A DNA stretch of 64,000 nt from Ambrosia x helenae (taxonomy: Eukaryota; Streptophyta; Magnoliopsida; Asterales; Asteraceae): NCBI GenBank assembly GCA_030844895.1, contig CM061231.1, positions 131,659,023 to 131,723,022 on the forward strand, read 5' to 3'. Of the stretch, positions 35,550-47,296 are shown piece by piece; the stretch's first letter is position 1; the number at the start of each line of letters is the position of its first letter. Both the position numbers and the translations under genes were made by a program. Under the pieces are notes generated by a model. It was not told where the DNA came from. It worked only from the letters and a program-made list of their open reading frames with translations, and did no database searches.

Positions 35550-36700
35550 GGCCACCAAGGGTTCGCGTTGAGCCCGTTTCTTTTTGCAGTTGTTATAGAT
35601 GAGATGTCTAAGGCCATTCAGGAGTCATTACCGTGGTGCATGCTTTTTGCAGATGATATAGTGTTAATCGCGAAAACTAAGCAAAGTCTGAATATGAGGT
35701 TAGAAGAGTGGCGATTAGCTTTAGAGGGAAAAGGTTTAAGGATTAGTCGCGCTAAGACTGAGTACATGCACCTTGGATTTCAGCGGGATAAACAATGAAG
35801 ATGGCACTCAAATTATCATTGAAGGTCATGTGGTTCCGAAAGTAACTAAGTTTAAGTACTTGGGATTGTTTGTCCAAAGGGACGGGGAGATAGATAGTGA
35901 TGTAGCTCACCGCATACAGGCTGGATGCTGTAGGTGGAGAGCAGCCGCGGGGGTTTTGTGCGACAAGAGGTTCCCAGCTAAATTAAAGGGAAAATTTTAC
36001 AGAGTTGCAGTGCGACGTGCTATGTTGTATGGGACTGACTGTTGGGCCATCAGAAAGATACAATCACGAAAGATGGAAGTAGCAGAAATGAGGATGTTGA
36101 GGTGGATGTGTGACCAGACAAGGCTAGACCGGATAAGAAACGAGGTCTTTAGGGAAAGGCTAGAAATGGGTAATATATCGGATAAGATAAAGGAAGGGCG
36201 ACTAAGATGGTTTGGACATGTGAAGCGGAGACAAAGGTCAGCTCCGGTTAGAACAGTGGAACACCTTATTATAGAGGGGAAGAGGAGTAAAGGCAAACCC
36301 AAGTTGACTTGGGGTGAACGGATTAGGCAGGATTTGTTAGAATTACACCTCTCGTAGGATATGGTCCAAGATAGGAGTTCGTGGAGGCTTAGGATCAAAG
36401 TTAAATATTTTTAGGAATTACGAGTACGATACTGTTGTGTCTGTGTTTCATTCCGTAGGGATGGTGTCTGTGCATTTATGTATATTTGTTATTTCATGAG
36501 GTTCCTTTTGTACTTTTTTTTGGTGTTTGTCTATTTATTTATATATATTATGTGTGTTTGATATCGAGCCAAGGGTCTCTCTGAAAGCAGCCTCTCTATC
36601 TCTAACGATAGGGGTAAGGTTTGCCTATATCTCACCCTCCCCAGACCCTACTTATAGCGTCGCTATTTGTGGGATTTTCCAGGGTACGGTTGTTGTTATT
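35550..36700 (+). mobile_element. 5'-truncated RTE-type LINE
   Basis: It starts inside the RT domain and ends with a 3' region containing TAGGGGTAAGGTTTGCC, CACCCTCCCCAGACCCTAC, TGTGGGATTT and a GTTGTTGTTATT tail, which I recognise as the typical 3' end of plant RTE LINEs. Truncation at the 5' end is normal for target-primed insertion. No clear TSD was found. Confidence 0.8.
35552..36357 (+). pseudogene. RTE LINE reverse transcriptase, C-terminal part
   Basis: The product would be the palm/thumb and C-terminal portion of LINE RT. LSPFLFAVVIDEMSKAIQ and WCMLFADDIVLIAKT (FADD active site) lie at about 35568-35690. After a frame change near 35790 come FKYLGLFVQRDGEID, AHRIQAGCCRWRAA, GKFYRVAVRRAMLYG and MRMLRWMCDQTRLDRI. 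It ends with RWFGHVKRRQ and KLTWGERIRQDLLE, stop at 36355-36357. The order is that of plant RTE-clade proteins; the endonuclease and RT fingers are missing. Not functional. Confidence 0.85.
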
Positions 36701-36977
36701 GAGTAAGAGCTTTTTCTTAAAAGCTTAAAGCTTGAAGCACCTAAAAGCTCTTAAACGCTCTTACCAAACGTACCCTAAATATAATCATTTTAGTCTTGGA
36801 TGAAGTTAGCTTCACTGAGTTTGGATTATGTTGGGGTTGAAAGTTTCAGGTGCAACGGATGGGCCCTCAAAAGGTTAATTGTTAAGCATCGAGGACTATT
36901 TTGGGAAAGATGTCGTCCAGTTCCACTCTAACGTCCAGGACAGTAGCTCTTCAAAGTACTATTTGTTGTAGGTGTGG

Positions 36978-37540
36978 TGTTAGATCAGTATGCTATTTGA
37001 CATTTTACTTGCTTATGAACACTTATGTAATTTGCAAGTTTAATCAGCTTTGCACAGCAGAATAAGTTATAAAGTTTCACTATCAACAGGAGTTATTACT
37101 CCCCCTGGATGTTTGCAAACTAAAGACAAGTTAATGAGAATCTAAGTATTGAATGTAAATGACAATAAATAAGCAGATAGATTCTCAGTTAATGAAATGG
37201 AATAACTAGTGAGAGTTTTGAAGGATTTAAGTTTTCTATTTAAAATCAATATCTAAAATAGTGGGATGAACCCATCTATTTATAGACCAGCATATACATA
37301 CAACTTGTTCAATACTTCAAACAAAAGCAATACTACAACAGGCTGTAGTCTTGCAACTTGTACAAAATGATAAAGTAATAATAAACAATTAAACTACTAA
37401 AACATAAAGGCGGTGGAAAGATTCTTTTACAAGTGCTGATGAATGACAAACTACTGATGAGTAGTTTGTCTTCAGTAGTTCTTCAGTAGACTTGTCTGGT
37501 TTGACTTCAGAACTTCTGATCTTTCTTCTTCAGTACTTGT
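36978..37540 (-). repeat. 3' LTR of SIRE-like element, U3-truncated
   Basis: Aligns with 47297-47870 with roughly 5 percent mismatches by eye in the first 270 bases. It starts (plus strand) TGTTAGATCAG. The final 103 bases of the intact LTR and the polypurine tract are absent, and the third ORF runs directly into it. It contains the plus-strand motif TTACTCCCCCTGG, shared with the other LTR. Confidence 0.85.
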
Positions 37541-40500
37541 TCATTTGTGAGAGATCCTTGTTCAGGTTCAAGATGTTGAATTGTAAGCAAGTCTTGTGTA
37601 GATAGATTCTTCAGTTCATTCATGGATTTGAAGGCCTTGCATGAACGATCTCTCCTTGTCACTAATACTGAGTTGGAATCAGTAAAGGACCACTTCATAA
37701 TCAGAACTTTAGATCTGTCAAAATATGAAGTGTAAGGGACCATGTTGGATCCCTGGGATGTTCCTGAGTGTTGGATGTTTTCTATTTCAGTGACCCTCAG
37801 GTGGGATTCTCTTCTATCTTCTGTTTGCACCACATTAGGTATTTCAAATGTAGGTAAGTGATGTTCAGTAATTACCCTTGTGTGCAGTCTATCAGTTATA
37901 GTCTTCTGGATTTAGTAAGCAAATGTTGAAGGATTGCTGAATTGTGTTATCAGAGGCTTTTCTTCAATATCAAAGTCTCCTTGTACAACTGTATTGCCTT
38001 CCAGCAATACCATCTTGAAGTCAGTCTGTGTATTGTCCTCTGGCTTTCTTTTGGTAGCAGGTCTTAAATGTTTAACACCAGAAGTTCTAACTACTGAAGT
38101 TAACACTTTAGAAGTTTTGTACTTCTTTGGATTTGCAGCCTTGTCAGCCTTGAATCTTTTATATGTGTCCAATAGTTTGTCTTCTCTCCACTTTGACACT
38201 GAGGCTTTTGAACCATAGTCATTGGCTACCAACTCATCAATTATTTCTGCTCTCTTTGCTTTTCTGTCTTTTTCAGTTGCAATCTTGTCAGCAACAAGTT
38301 GAGCTCTTCTTGTTAGCTCATCTATTGAGAGCCCTTTGAGTGAAAAGGCTTTTGTCTTGCTATTCTTTGTGATGAAAGACATCAGTTGTTGTCTTTTGTC
38401 TTCTTCAGCAACTCTTTCAATCTCAGCTTGTCTATTCAGCTCTTCTTCATAAGCTTGAAGCTTTTCTGTGTAGCTCATATCTTCCCTTGCTTCCAGGTTG
38501 TTCCAAATCTCATCTTCCTTAGCCTTTCTTTGGGCTGCAAGTAAACTCTTCTCCAGTAGTTCTTTGGACATTGAAATGGGAGAAGAGTTCAGTACAGTCC
38601 TTTGAGTTGTTGTAGGCCTTGAAATAGGAGTTGGTTGTTGTTCAGTTGGCTTGGAAGGCTCTTCAGTTTGTATGTTGGAAGTGTTAACTACTGAAGTGTT
38701 GATAGAAGTATCAACTACTGAAGGATTGTCTTCAATACTTTCCGAGTCTTCAGAAGTTTCTTCATTATGGCCTTAGGAAGGTTTAGCTTCAACTTCAGTT
38801 GTAGAAAGAAGCCTATCTTGATCTTCTTTTTTTTGGGGGCTCTTTCTATCACTTGTTGTTGTTGTAGAGCCACTCTTTCCTTTATCCTGGATTCCAGTGA
38901 CTCTCTTGGTTCCTTAATCTTCTCCCCCTTTTTGGCTTCATCCACTTCTGGAAGCCTGTCAGGTTGAGAAGTTCTACCAGATAACTTAGCAAGCTGCCTT
39001 GTATTGTTATCTACTTTGGTGGACAGCTCACTTAGTTTGTTGTTGATCACCTCAAATTGGGCTTTGGTTTTCAACTCCCAAGAAGTTGTTAAGGTTTTGA
39101 GGTGATCAGCAATGAGGGTGTTCATCATCTGGTATAGGGGACTATCTGGGATGCATAGGTGGTTCAGGTCTATGCTTGATGACCCAGGGAATTGGGTAGG
39201 CATTTTTAGTGAGGGGGGTATTTTGGGGTGATCTACAAGATGTACTAAAGATGCCACTTTAGGGGAATCAGGGATTAAGTGGACTTTAACCTGATTTGTT
39301 GTGACCAGCTCTTTGAGCTTAGAGACACCAGATTCAGGACCTTCACTAGCAGCCGTCAATTCATGTTTTTGGGATTGTGAATCATCATCCAAATTAATGG
39401 AATCATCTGAATCCCTGATGACATCCTCAATGATGACAGTATCAGTTGTACCATGAGCTGAGCCCAACCTAGTTGTCTCATGAACCTCTGTTTCTTGGTT
39501 CTGAGGATTTCCTACCTCAGGCATAAAGCCTTCATCAGTAGTTGCCACAAGTGAGGTCTTAGCTATGTTACTTCTGTCCTCAGGTCCACCACTGGGTGGT
39601 AAATGAGTAGTAGCAGCCTCAAATGTACCTAAGGTCTCTAAGTTTGGGCTTAGAAACCTTGGTTCATCCTCATCTCTTGGGTTAGGGCTAAAGACATCCA
39701 CATTCATGTCAAAGTCTGATGGTATGTCCCCTGTTTGATGTGGTTGTTGGGGACTGACATGTTCTGATAGGATAGTCTCTTTTAGCCCAGAGAGAAGTTT
39801 GGCAATTTCTATGGTTGATGGTTCTGGTTCAGTAGTTTGGGGTAAAGGTTCAACAGTTTCAAAAGAAGGGTGAATAGTTATGGTTTTCTTGAATTTCTTT
39901 CTTTTGAAAATAATGATAATAGGGGCTCTTGTGGAGGTTTGAGATGGATGAGACTGAGAGGATGTTTCAGTCACATCTTTAACAAGTACAGATTTCTCAT
40001 CAGCAGTTTCAGGCATCTCAACTGCCTGAACTGCCTTTCTTTTAAGGTTGGTGGATTTAGGTTTTTGTTGTTTGGTTTTCTTGGCCTTTTTGGGTGAGGG
40101 TTTGGAAGATGATGGTTCCATGGGGACTGTTTCTTGTTCCCCTTGGTCATCTTCTGGCCAGGCAGCCGGTTTGTTATGCCTTGAGTATGCTTGTGAGGTC
40201 AATGGGTTTAAAACTGTTGTTTCTCCCACAAGCACCTCATCTTCAAGTTCTTTAATTATGCAATGCATTATGAACCTTGGATACAACAAAAACTTCTTTT
40301 TAGAATTTAGGTGATGTAACACCAACTCACAATGGAATGAAAAATTGGTTGAAAAGTAGAGGGCATCTGATCATAAGATCCAGTTTTTGGACTCAAACAC
40401 ATGATGATGTAATGAAACAAAAGTTTATATTTTGGTTCAAAATATTTCTTAAAAATTGTTGCATGTGAGAGAGTACCTTGGTAACCACACTCTGTCTTGG

Positions 40501-40825
40501 TTAAATGAATTTCAGAGTTGGGAAAATTATCTGGTGCATCCACATCATCCAGACCCAATCTAATTCCCAAAGTAGCCGGTGTGATTGCCATTAATTTCCC
40601 TTGGATAGTTGATTTGAGGGAAATAACTTGATCATTCAATGTCACCGTCTTTGTGTTCGCCTAGAACTCATTAAGAGTTTCAGTATGGATTGGAGGATCA
40701 ATGGTGAGGGCAATGAAGTATTGGGATTTGACGACTAAATCAATGATTTCGTCGTATTGGGACCAGGCTTCATATTTCTCAAAGTAGCCTCGTTGATTGT
40801 GTCCCTGTTTCAGTATAAGAGCCAT
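37507..40825 (-). pseudogene. Third ORF of SIRE-like element, unknown function (env-position)
   Basis: It begins MALILKQGHNQRGYF at 40823-40825 and lies between pol and the 3' LTR, the position of the env-like ORF in SIRE-type elements. A TAG at 40661-40663 replaces an expected TGG. The next block (40307-40645) has LRLGLD-like AIT..LGIRLGLDDVDAPDNF and no recognised fold. After a frame change near 40320 comes a long Pro/Ser/Thr/Glu/Lys-rich middle (38715-40325), then, after another near 38780, a Glu/Lys/Ala-rich coiled-coil segment (MSKELLEKSLLAAQRKAKED onward, 37912-38571). A TAA at 37912-37914 splits off the last 100 or so codons, which end at 37507 inside the LTR. No membrane segment or signal peptide is obvious, so an envelope role is doubtful. 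Confidence 0.75.
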
Positions 40826-41275
40826 GTGGTTTGTGTGTGTGTGGATCGAACAGTGTTTTTGATTGTAGGTTAGGTTTAGAGAGTGTTTTTTAGAGAGAAT
40901 GAGGGAATTTTGCTTTTTGAAAGGATAAGTGATGAAAAAGGTGTTTATCAGAAGTTTATAACCGCCCTAGGTCAAACTTCTGAAGTGGAAAATGTATGAT
41001 TTACCCTTAATGACAAAACTGCTGATGAAGAACAAATTTCATCAGTAGTTCCCATTTTCTCTTCAGTAGTTTGTTAACAACTGATGAGAATGTTTTATAA
41101 ACACTTTATTCATAACTTCTGAAGTTTATTTTATCAGATGTTAATCATTTTTCAGAAAATATCCCCATACTGATGTTTTGTACATCAGTAGTTTCTCTCT
41201 TTTTGTTTTTCAGAAGTTTTGTGACAGACAAATGTAAGTGAAAATAAAAATATGTGCAGAAAAATAAAGAAACAC
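40826..41275 (-). other. Spacer between pol and third ORF
   Basis: About 450 non-coding bases. It is unusually dense in ACT(A/T/G)CTGA words in both orientations between 41020 and 41215. It could hold a promoter or splice site for the third ORF; none is certain. Confidence 0.55.
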
Positions 41276-44200
41276 TTACAAATTTAGCATCCCAAGCATG
41301 GATATTAACTTCTGAAATATTGATGTGTCAAGGGGTTTTGTGAATATGTCAGCTATTTGATTAACTTCAAACTTGCCTTTTTCATAGCAATCCCTTATGA
41401 AATGATACCTGATTTCAATATGTTTAGTCTTTGAGAACTGAACAGGATTTTGAATGATGCTAATGGTAGAATTACTGTCTCCAAGCAATGGTGTCTTGGT
41501 CTCTTTGATTCCATAATCAAGAAGTTGATATTGGAACCATTGTATCTGTGATGTATAACTTGCAGCTGCAATGTATTCAGCTTCAGCAGTTGAAGTTGCA
41601 ACAGATGTTTGCTTCTTTGATTGCCAGGACACTAGACAGTTTCCCAAGAATTGACAACCACCAGATGTTGATTTTCTTGACATTTTGCACCCTACATAGT
41701 CACTATCTGAAAAAGCTGATAACTTGGTATTGCTAGAAGCAGGATACCAAATTCCAAGTGTAGGAGTTCCTTTCAGATATCTGAAGATTCTTTTGACTGC
41801 AATGAGGTGTGATTCCCTAGGAGCTGATTGATATCTAGCACAGACACATGTTGAAAACATAATATCTGGTCTAGAAGCAGTTAGATATAAAAGGGAACCT
41901 ATCATACATCTATACATGGTTTGATCAACCTGTTTTCCTTGATCATCTGGTTCAACTTGTGTGGTTGGTGTCATGGGAGTGGAACATGATTTATAGTATT
42001 GTAAAGAAAATTTGTTCAATAATTCTTTAACATATTTAGATTGATGTATAAAAGTTCCATTTGATTGTTGTTTAATCTGCAGTCCTAAAAAGTACTGCAG
42101 TTCTCCCATTGCACTCATCTCAAATTTTGATTGCATGAGTTTCTTAAATTCATCACACAGTTTTGTGTTTGTTGAACCAAATATGATATCATCAACATAA
42201 ATTTGAACAAGTAAGACATGATTTCCAACATGTTTTATGAAAAGAGTTTTATCAATGGAGCTTCTTGTAAAGTTATTTTTGAGCAAAAATTTTGAAAGTG
42301 TTTCATACTAGGCTCTAGGAGCCTGTTTTAGCCCATAAAGAGCTTTGTCAAGTTTGTACACCCACTCAGGATGAGAAGAATCCTCATACCTAGGTGGATG
42401 ACATACATACACTTCCTCTTTGATTTTTCCATACAAAAATGCACTTTTAACATCCATTTGAAAAACTTTTATTTTGTTGGAAATAGCATAAGCCAAGAAT
42501 AACCTGATGGCTTCAAGTCTTGCAACTGGAGCAAAGGTTTCATCATAGTAAATTCCCTCTTCTTGAGAATAACCTTGTACCACCAGTCTTGCCTTGTTCT
42601 TAATAATCATACCAGCTTCATCTTGTTTATTCCTAAAAACCCATCTTGTGCCAATTAGTAGTTTGTTTGGTGGTAAGGGACAGATTTCCCAAACCTGTTG
42701 CTTCCTGAATTGGAGCAACTCATCTTGCATAGCTTGCACCCAATTGTTGTCTTTAAGAGCTTCTTGGTACTTCTTAGGTTCCAACTGAGAAATGAATGTT
42801 GAGAAGAAGCAAAAGTTGGAAAGTTGGTTTCTTGTGAGAACACCTGATGCAATATCACCCATGATTTGATCCAATGGATGATCTTTGTGTTCAATCAGTT
42901 GTTGTAAACCACTGACAGGTGTAGGTGGCTCTTGCACTTCTTCAAACAAACCACTGAGGTTTATAATGTCTGGTTCAGCTGTTTGAACATCTTTAGTAGT
43001 TGTGGGAGCTGAAACAGATGTTTGAGTTTGTACATCAGCAGTTGTTGAATCAAAAGTTTGTGAAACTTCTGATGGTTTGAAAGTTGACTTAATGACTGTA
43101 TTAGGAGTCCATGGTGCTGGATCCTCATCATCAAACCTTTGATCACCATAATAAGTAGATTTAGATGAAGTGACAGTCTTTTCAGGTCCGAAATGGAAGT
43201 TGGCAAGGTCAAAGAGTTCAGCAGGATGTGCTGGAATGAGAGTGTGTTTTAACTCATTGAACTTGACATTCAGTGTTTCTTCTACTATCTTGGTTCTTGA
43301 GTTAAAAACCCTGTAGGCTTTTCTAGTGGAAGAGTAACCAAGAAAATAACCTGAATCAACTTTAGCAGCAAACTTTGAAATAGAGTCTTTAATGTTAAGA
43401 ATGAAACATTGACATCCAAAAGCCCTGAAAAAGGAGATAAGGGGCTTAATGCCATGAAGAACTTCATAGGCAGTTTTTGAGTGTCTCTTGTTGACAAGGA
43501 CTCTATTCTGGACATAACATGTAGTGTTGACTGCTTCAGCCCAGAAATACAATGGTATGCCTGAATCAGCTAACATGGTCCTTGCTGCTTCAATTAATGT
43601 CCTGTTCTTCCTTTCTACAACACAATTTTGTTCAGGAGTTCTGGGAACATTGAATTGTCTAATGATCCCTTTAGACAAACAGAATTCATCTAGAGTTTTG
43701 TTTCTGAACTCTATCCCATTGTCACTTCTAATGGCTTTGACAGAAAGAGAATATTGTTTCTCTACCTGTAGAATGAAGAACTTGATGATTTCAGCTGCCT
43801 CATCCTTGGAAAATAAGAAGAATACCCATGTGAATCTTGAATAGTCATCAATGATGACTAAGCAGTACTTCTTCTTACCAAGGCTCATAATTTTTACTGG
43901 CCCAAATAAGTCCATATGGAGTAGTTGAAGACATGCAGTTGTTTTAGATTCTTCAATAGACTTATAGGACGACTTATGCTTCTTTCCCTTTAAACAGGAT
44001 ACACAGTGTTCTTGACACTGGTATACTTTCAAGGGTAGACCTCTGACCAAGCCCATTTCTGTGATTTATTTATGGTTTTAAAGTTCACATGGCCAAGTCT
44101 CCTGTGCTAGAGATCAGTCTCTGAAGTTGATGCCCTTGAGAAGAATCAGGAAGTGTTGTTCAGTACTTTGTCCTTTTCAATGTCCATTGAATAGACATTG

Positions 44201-44556
44201 CTACATCTTTTGGGTATCAACAATGTATGATCTTCAATGATCTTCTCTATCAACTTCTGGCCTTCTGGTGATATGATCTTGCGTGATGTCTTTGTGAAAA
44301 AAGGAAGAATATCCTTTGACACACTCAGCAAGTTGTACTCAAGGTTTTCAACCAGATTGACCTTGTCAAACTGTATTTTTCCAGAAGAGACATTGCCATG
44401 TCCTAGCACATATCCCTTGGTATTGTTCCCAAAGGATACAGATCCTTCTCTTTGACTAATAAAATTGTTTATCAGGTATCTGCATCCTGTCATGTGCATT
44501 GAGCCTCCACTGTCATCATACCAAAAGCTATTTAAGCCTCTGGAGACCCTCTGCAC
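41276..44556 (-). pseudogene. SIRE-like pol: protease, integrase, RT, RNase H (broken)
   Basis: Protease shows FWYDDSGGSMHMTG just after 44556; the third Gly replaces the Cys more usual in copia. A stop and frame change occur near 44060-44150. Integrase has the CVSCLKGKKHKS knuckle, HMDLFGPVKIM, IRSDNGIEF and VVERKNRTLIEAA (DDE). RT has RWVFRNKQDEAGMI, VARLEAIRLFLAYA and, after a TAG at 42308-42310 (Trp codon in the sister copy), QIYVDDIIFGST near 42190. RNase H has SAFSDSDYVGCKMSRKSTSG and STAEAEYIAAAS, and the ORF ends ISMLGMLNL at 41276. Start codons are absent at the protease end, so expression must depend on gag. Confidence 0.9.
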
Positions 44557-44567
44557 AAAGTAGCAAA

Positions 44568-47139
44568 TTAGTTAGATTTCGGAACCCAAGCCAATTTGGC
44601 TTTGGGTTTGCTCTTGAGAACATTTACAGTTTGTTCTTCACCAGGTTGAGGAATCCATGTTTTTTTGGAAATGGATTTTTCATTAAGAGCAATGGTGGTA
44701 TCCTTTTGAGGACCACCATCAACCTTGGTCATCAGTAGTTGTACCATATTCATGAGATCTTTAATCTCAGCAGTTTTTGAAACTGCTGATGATTTAGGTC
44801 TAACTACTGAAGGAGAATTTTGAGAAAAAGACTCTTGTTAGAGATTTCATCTTTTTTTGAGAAAAGGTGTTGCATGGTTGTTGTTTCTTGGGAAGGAAAG
44901 TTTCTTCAAAATTATTTTTGAATTGTTTTCCCACAGCCAGTTGTGAATTTTCTTGTTATACTGAATTCCTTTTCTGTATCTACAAAATTCTGTTTTGTGG
45001 TTAAACAAACCACAAATTTCACATTCTTTTGCCTTTTCTTTGTCATTTAAAAGCAAATTTCTGACTGTCTTGTTTTGATTTAGGCCATCAGTAGTTTTTA
45101 GGTTCTCAACTCCTGATGTAAATGAAACTACTGATGGCTTAAAGTCAGATTTTATCAGTACTTCTGAAGAATTTTCTTTTTGAATTTTTAGAAAGTTTTC
45201 ATGAAAAGATGTGCATTCTTTCTCTTCAAAAGTTTCATTTTGAACAATTTTTCTCCTATCTTCAGTAGTTTTGAGAGAAAAATCAGTTAATGTTTCAGTG
45301 TGATTGTACCCTATGCCAAACCTAACATTTGATGCACTTTGTTTGTTAAGCAGCAGTTGGTACCCTTTACTTGACTCAACCCATTTTTCACAGTCAACCT
45401 TGGTGTCAGCAAGCTCTTTTCTGACATTTCCTAGGTCTTCTATCATGATTTTAAGTTGTGCATGGGTTTCAATAGCATTGTTAGTTAATTTAGAATTTTC
45501 TTTTGATTTAGCATCAAGCTTTCTTTCTAAATCACATTTCATTTGAGTAAATTTTCTCTTAGAATCATTGGCTTTGCCTTGTAAATGCACATTAGTTTCT
45601 CTTATGAGAGCAAAAGATTCTCTACATGAGTTTGAACAAAGTTTTGTTAAAGATTCTTTTGATACCTCAGACAGGGAAGATTTTGAGGTGCATTTTTCAA
45701 ATGCCATTAAGGCAAAGTTCTTTCTGCCATTGTCAGGTTCTCCCCAGTTGATGTCAAACATTTTGTTGCCTGCATCAGGATTACACTCTGTTGTGTCAAA
45801 AGGATGACTACTCCAGTCAACATACCCTGAAGTGAACAGGCTTTGTTATGAGGGTTGCTGAGTTTGTGGAGGTTGTTGAGCAGCTGAAATGGAAGGGATT
45901 GATTGTTGGCTCTGCATTTGTTGAGCAGGCATCTGTACATATTGTATTTGTGGCACATATTGGATTTGTTTAGCTTGTGCCTGTACAAAATGTGCACTTC
46001 CCTGTGTTCCATTATTCCTATTATAACTAGGGTTAAACTGATTTCCAGACTGTGATTGGTTATAGTTAGAGCTTCTACACTCTCTAGCAAAGTGTCTCAA
46101 CTTCTAACACTTGTGACATCTAAGCTTAGATTTGTTTAAAACCAATTTTTGTAGAACTGTTCAGTCCTGGAAATTTCCTTCCTGACCTTTTGTAAAATTT
46201 ATTGGTTTTTATACTTAACATGGCCAGTTGGTGTAAAATGTCCATTTCTTCTAAGTCATCACTGCTAAAATTTTTCAAATCATCCATGATAAAACACATG
46301 TTATCAGCAGTTTGACTATATTCATCAGTGTCACAAGCTGGAAATGATCTTTCTGATGAGATCCCAGCAGTTATGTCAATGTGGTCAAAAGATCCAAAAT
46401 TATTTGAACAAGTAGGTGAGTCTTGTCCTAAAAGTGTTATACTACCAGGTACATAGTCATCAGTTGTTTTACCAGAACTTTGCAACTTTTTCTTTTGATC
46501 AATTTCTCTTTCAAAAGTTAGCAATCTCCTATGTAATTTTGTAAGAGTGTGGGAGTTAAAGTCTGGTGAAGATCTAAGAACTATAAAGTAAGTTTCCCAT
46601 TTTTCTGGTAAAGACCTTAAAAATCTATGAAGCATAGATACATTTGTATAGGTCTGACCATTTAATTTCAACTCAGATATTAATGAGGAAAATCTTTCAA
46701 ATTGTTGTGTTAAAGTTTCCCCATTAATGTGAGTAAATGTTTCATATTGTTGAGCCATGATTTCTCTGGTGTTGGCAATCACCTCTTCAGTTCCTCCAAA
46801 CTGCTCTTTTAGGCAGTCCCAAAGATCATTGGCACTTTCACAATGTAAAAGTCCAGAGTAGATTTCATTTGGGAGTGCCATTGCCAACATAGAGAAAGCT
46901 TTAGCATCAAGCTCAAGTTTTATGAAATCTTCATCTGTGTAGTCTTTTGGATCCTTTGGTATTTCAACTTTAGTTTCAAGATTAATGTTTACTGGTTTGT
47001 GAAGACCAAATATCACAGATTTCCAACAACTACTGTTGGTCTGAGACAGAGTATGTGCCATCCTTTTCTGTCGTATGTTATATTCTGAATGAACAAGCAT
47101 AGCAGGTTTATTGGCAGAACCAGTATTATGAGGATCCAT
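44568..47139 (-). pseudogene. SIRE-like gag, long form with two CCHC knuckles (broken)
   Basis: The start MDPHNTGSANKP at 47139 follows the LTR and primer site. The gag core spans about residues 30-230 (YNIRQKRMAHTL, LWDCLKEQFGGTEEVI, TLTQQFERFSSLISELKLNG). The first knuckle, near 46080-46125, is broken by an extra A near 46127 and by TAG at 46104-46106 (CAG in the sister copy). A Gln/Pro-rich segment, a Lys/Glu-rich probable coiled coil (45300-45600) and a second knuckle (CEICGLFNHKTEFC, near 44980-45020) follow. It ends WVPKSN then TAA near 44568. Length is far above that of short copia gags, as in SIRE. Confidence 0.87.
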
Positions 47140-47282
47140 TTTGGAGAGTATGATTTGTCAAGTTTCTCTCAAACTGATGGATATTGAAAAAAAAAGTGAA
47201 CTTTAATCCTTTATTGAATATCAATAAGAGCATGTGTCTGATTCTCAATTTGTTAGATTGATATTTGATCAGATAAACCAGT

Positions 47283-47296
47283 GTTCTGATACCAAT
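47283..47296 (-). other. Primer-binding site of SIRE-like element (minus strand)
   Basis: Plus-strand GTTCTGATACCAAT reads ATTGGTATCAGAAC on the minus strand, one base off the initiator tRNA-Met consensus, directly inside the 5' LTR. Confidence 0.85.

Larger units (their letters stand above)
35229..36775. mobile_element. Harbinger/Tourist-like MITE split by an RTE-type LINE
   Basis: The ends GGGTATGTTTGG and, inverted, GGGTACGTTTGG match 11 of 12 bases, with the TSD TAA on both sides (35226-35228 and 36776-36778). The left arm (to about 35549) and right arm (from about 36701) are both rich in AAAAGCTT and TAGTAGCT words. The interior is a LINE fragment that is unrelated to the arms. Confidence 0.7.

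Noticed and set aside
35229..35552. Complete MITE ending at CCAAATAAGGCC
   Set aside because: The inverted end matches the left TIR at only about 8 of 12 bases, against 11 of 12 for the end at 36775, which also has the TAA duplication.
38715..40325. Host coding gene of 536 residues on the minus strand
   Set aside because: It lies between pol and the 3' LTR inside one TSD-bounded element, so it belongs to the retrotransposon.
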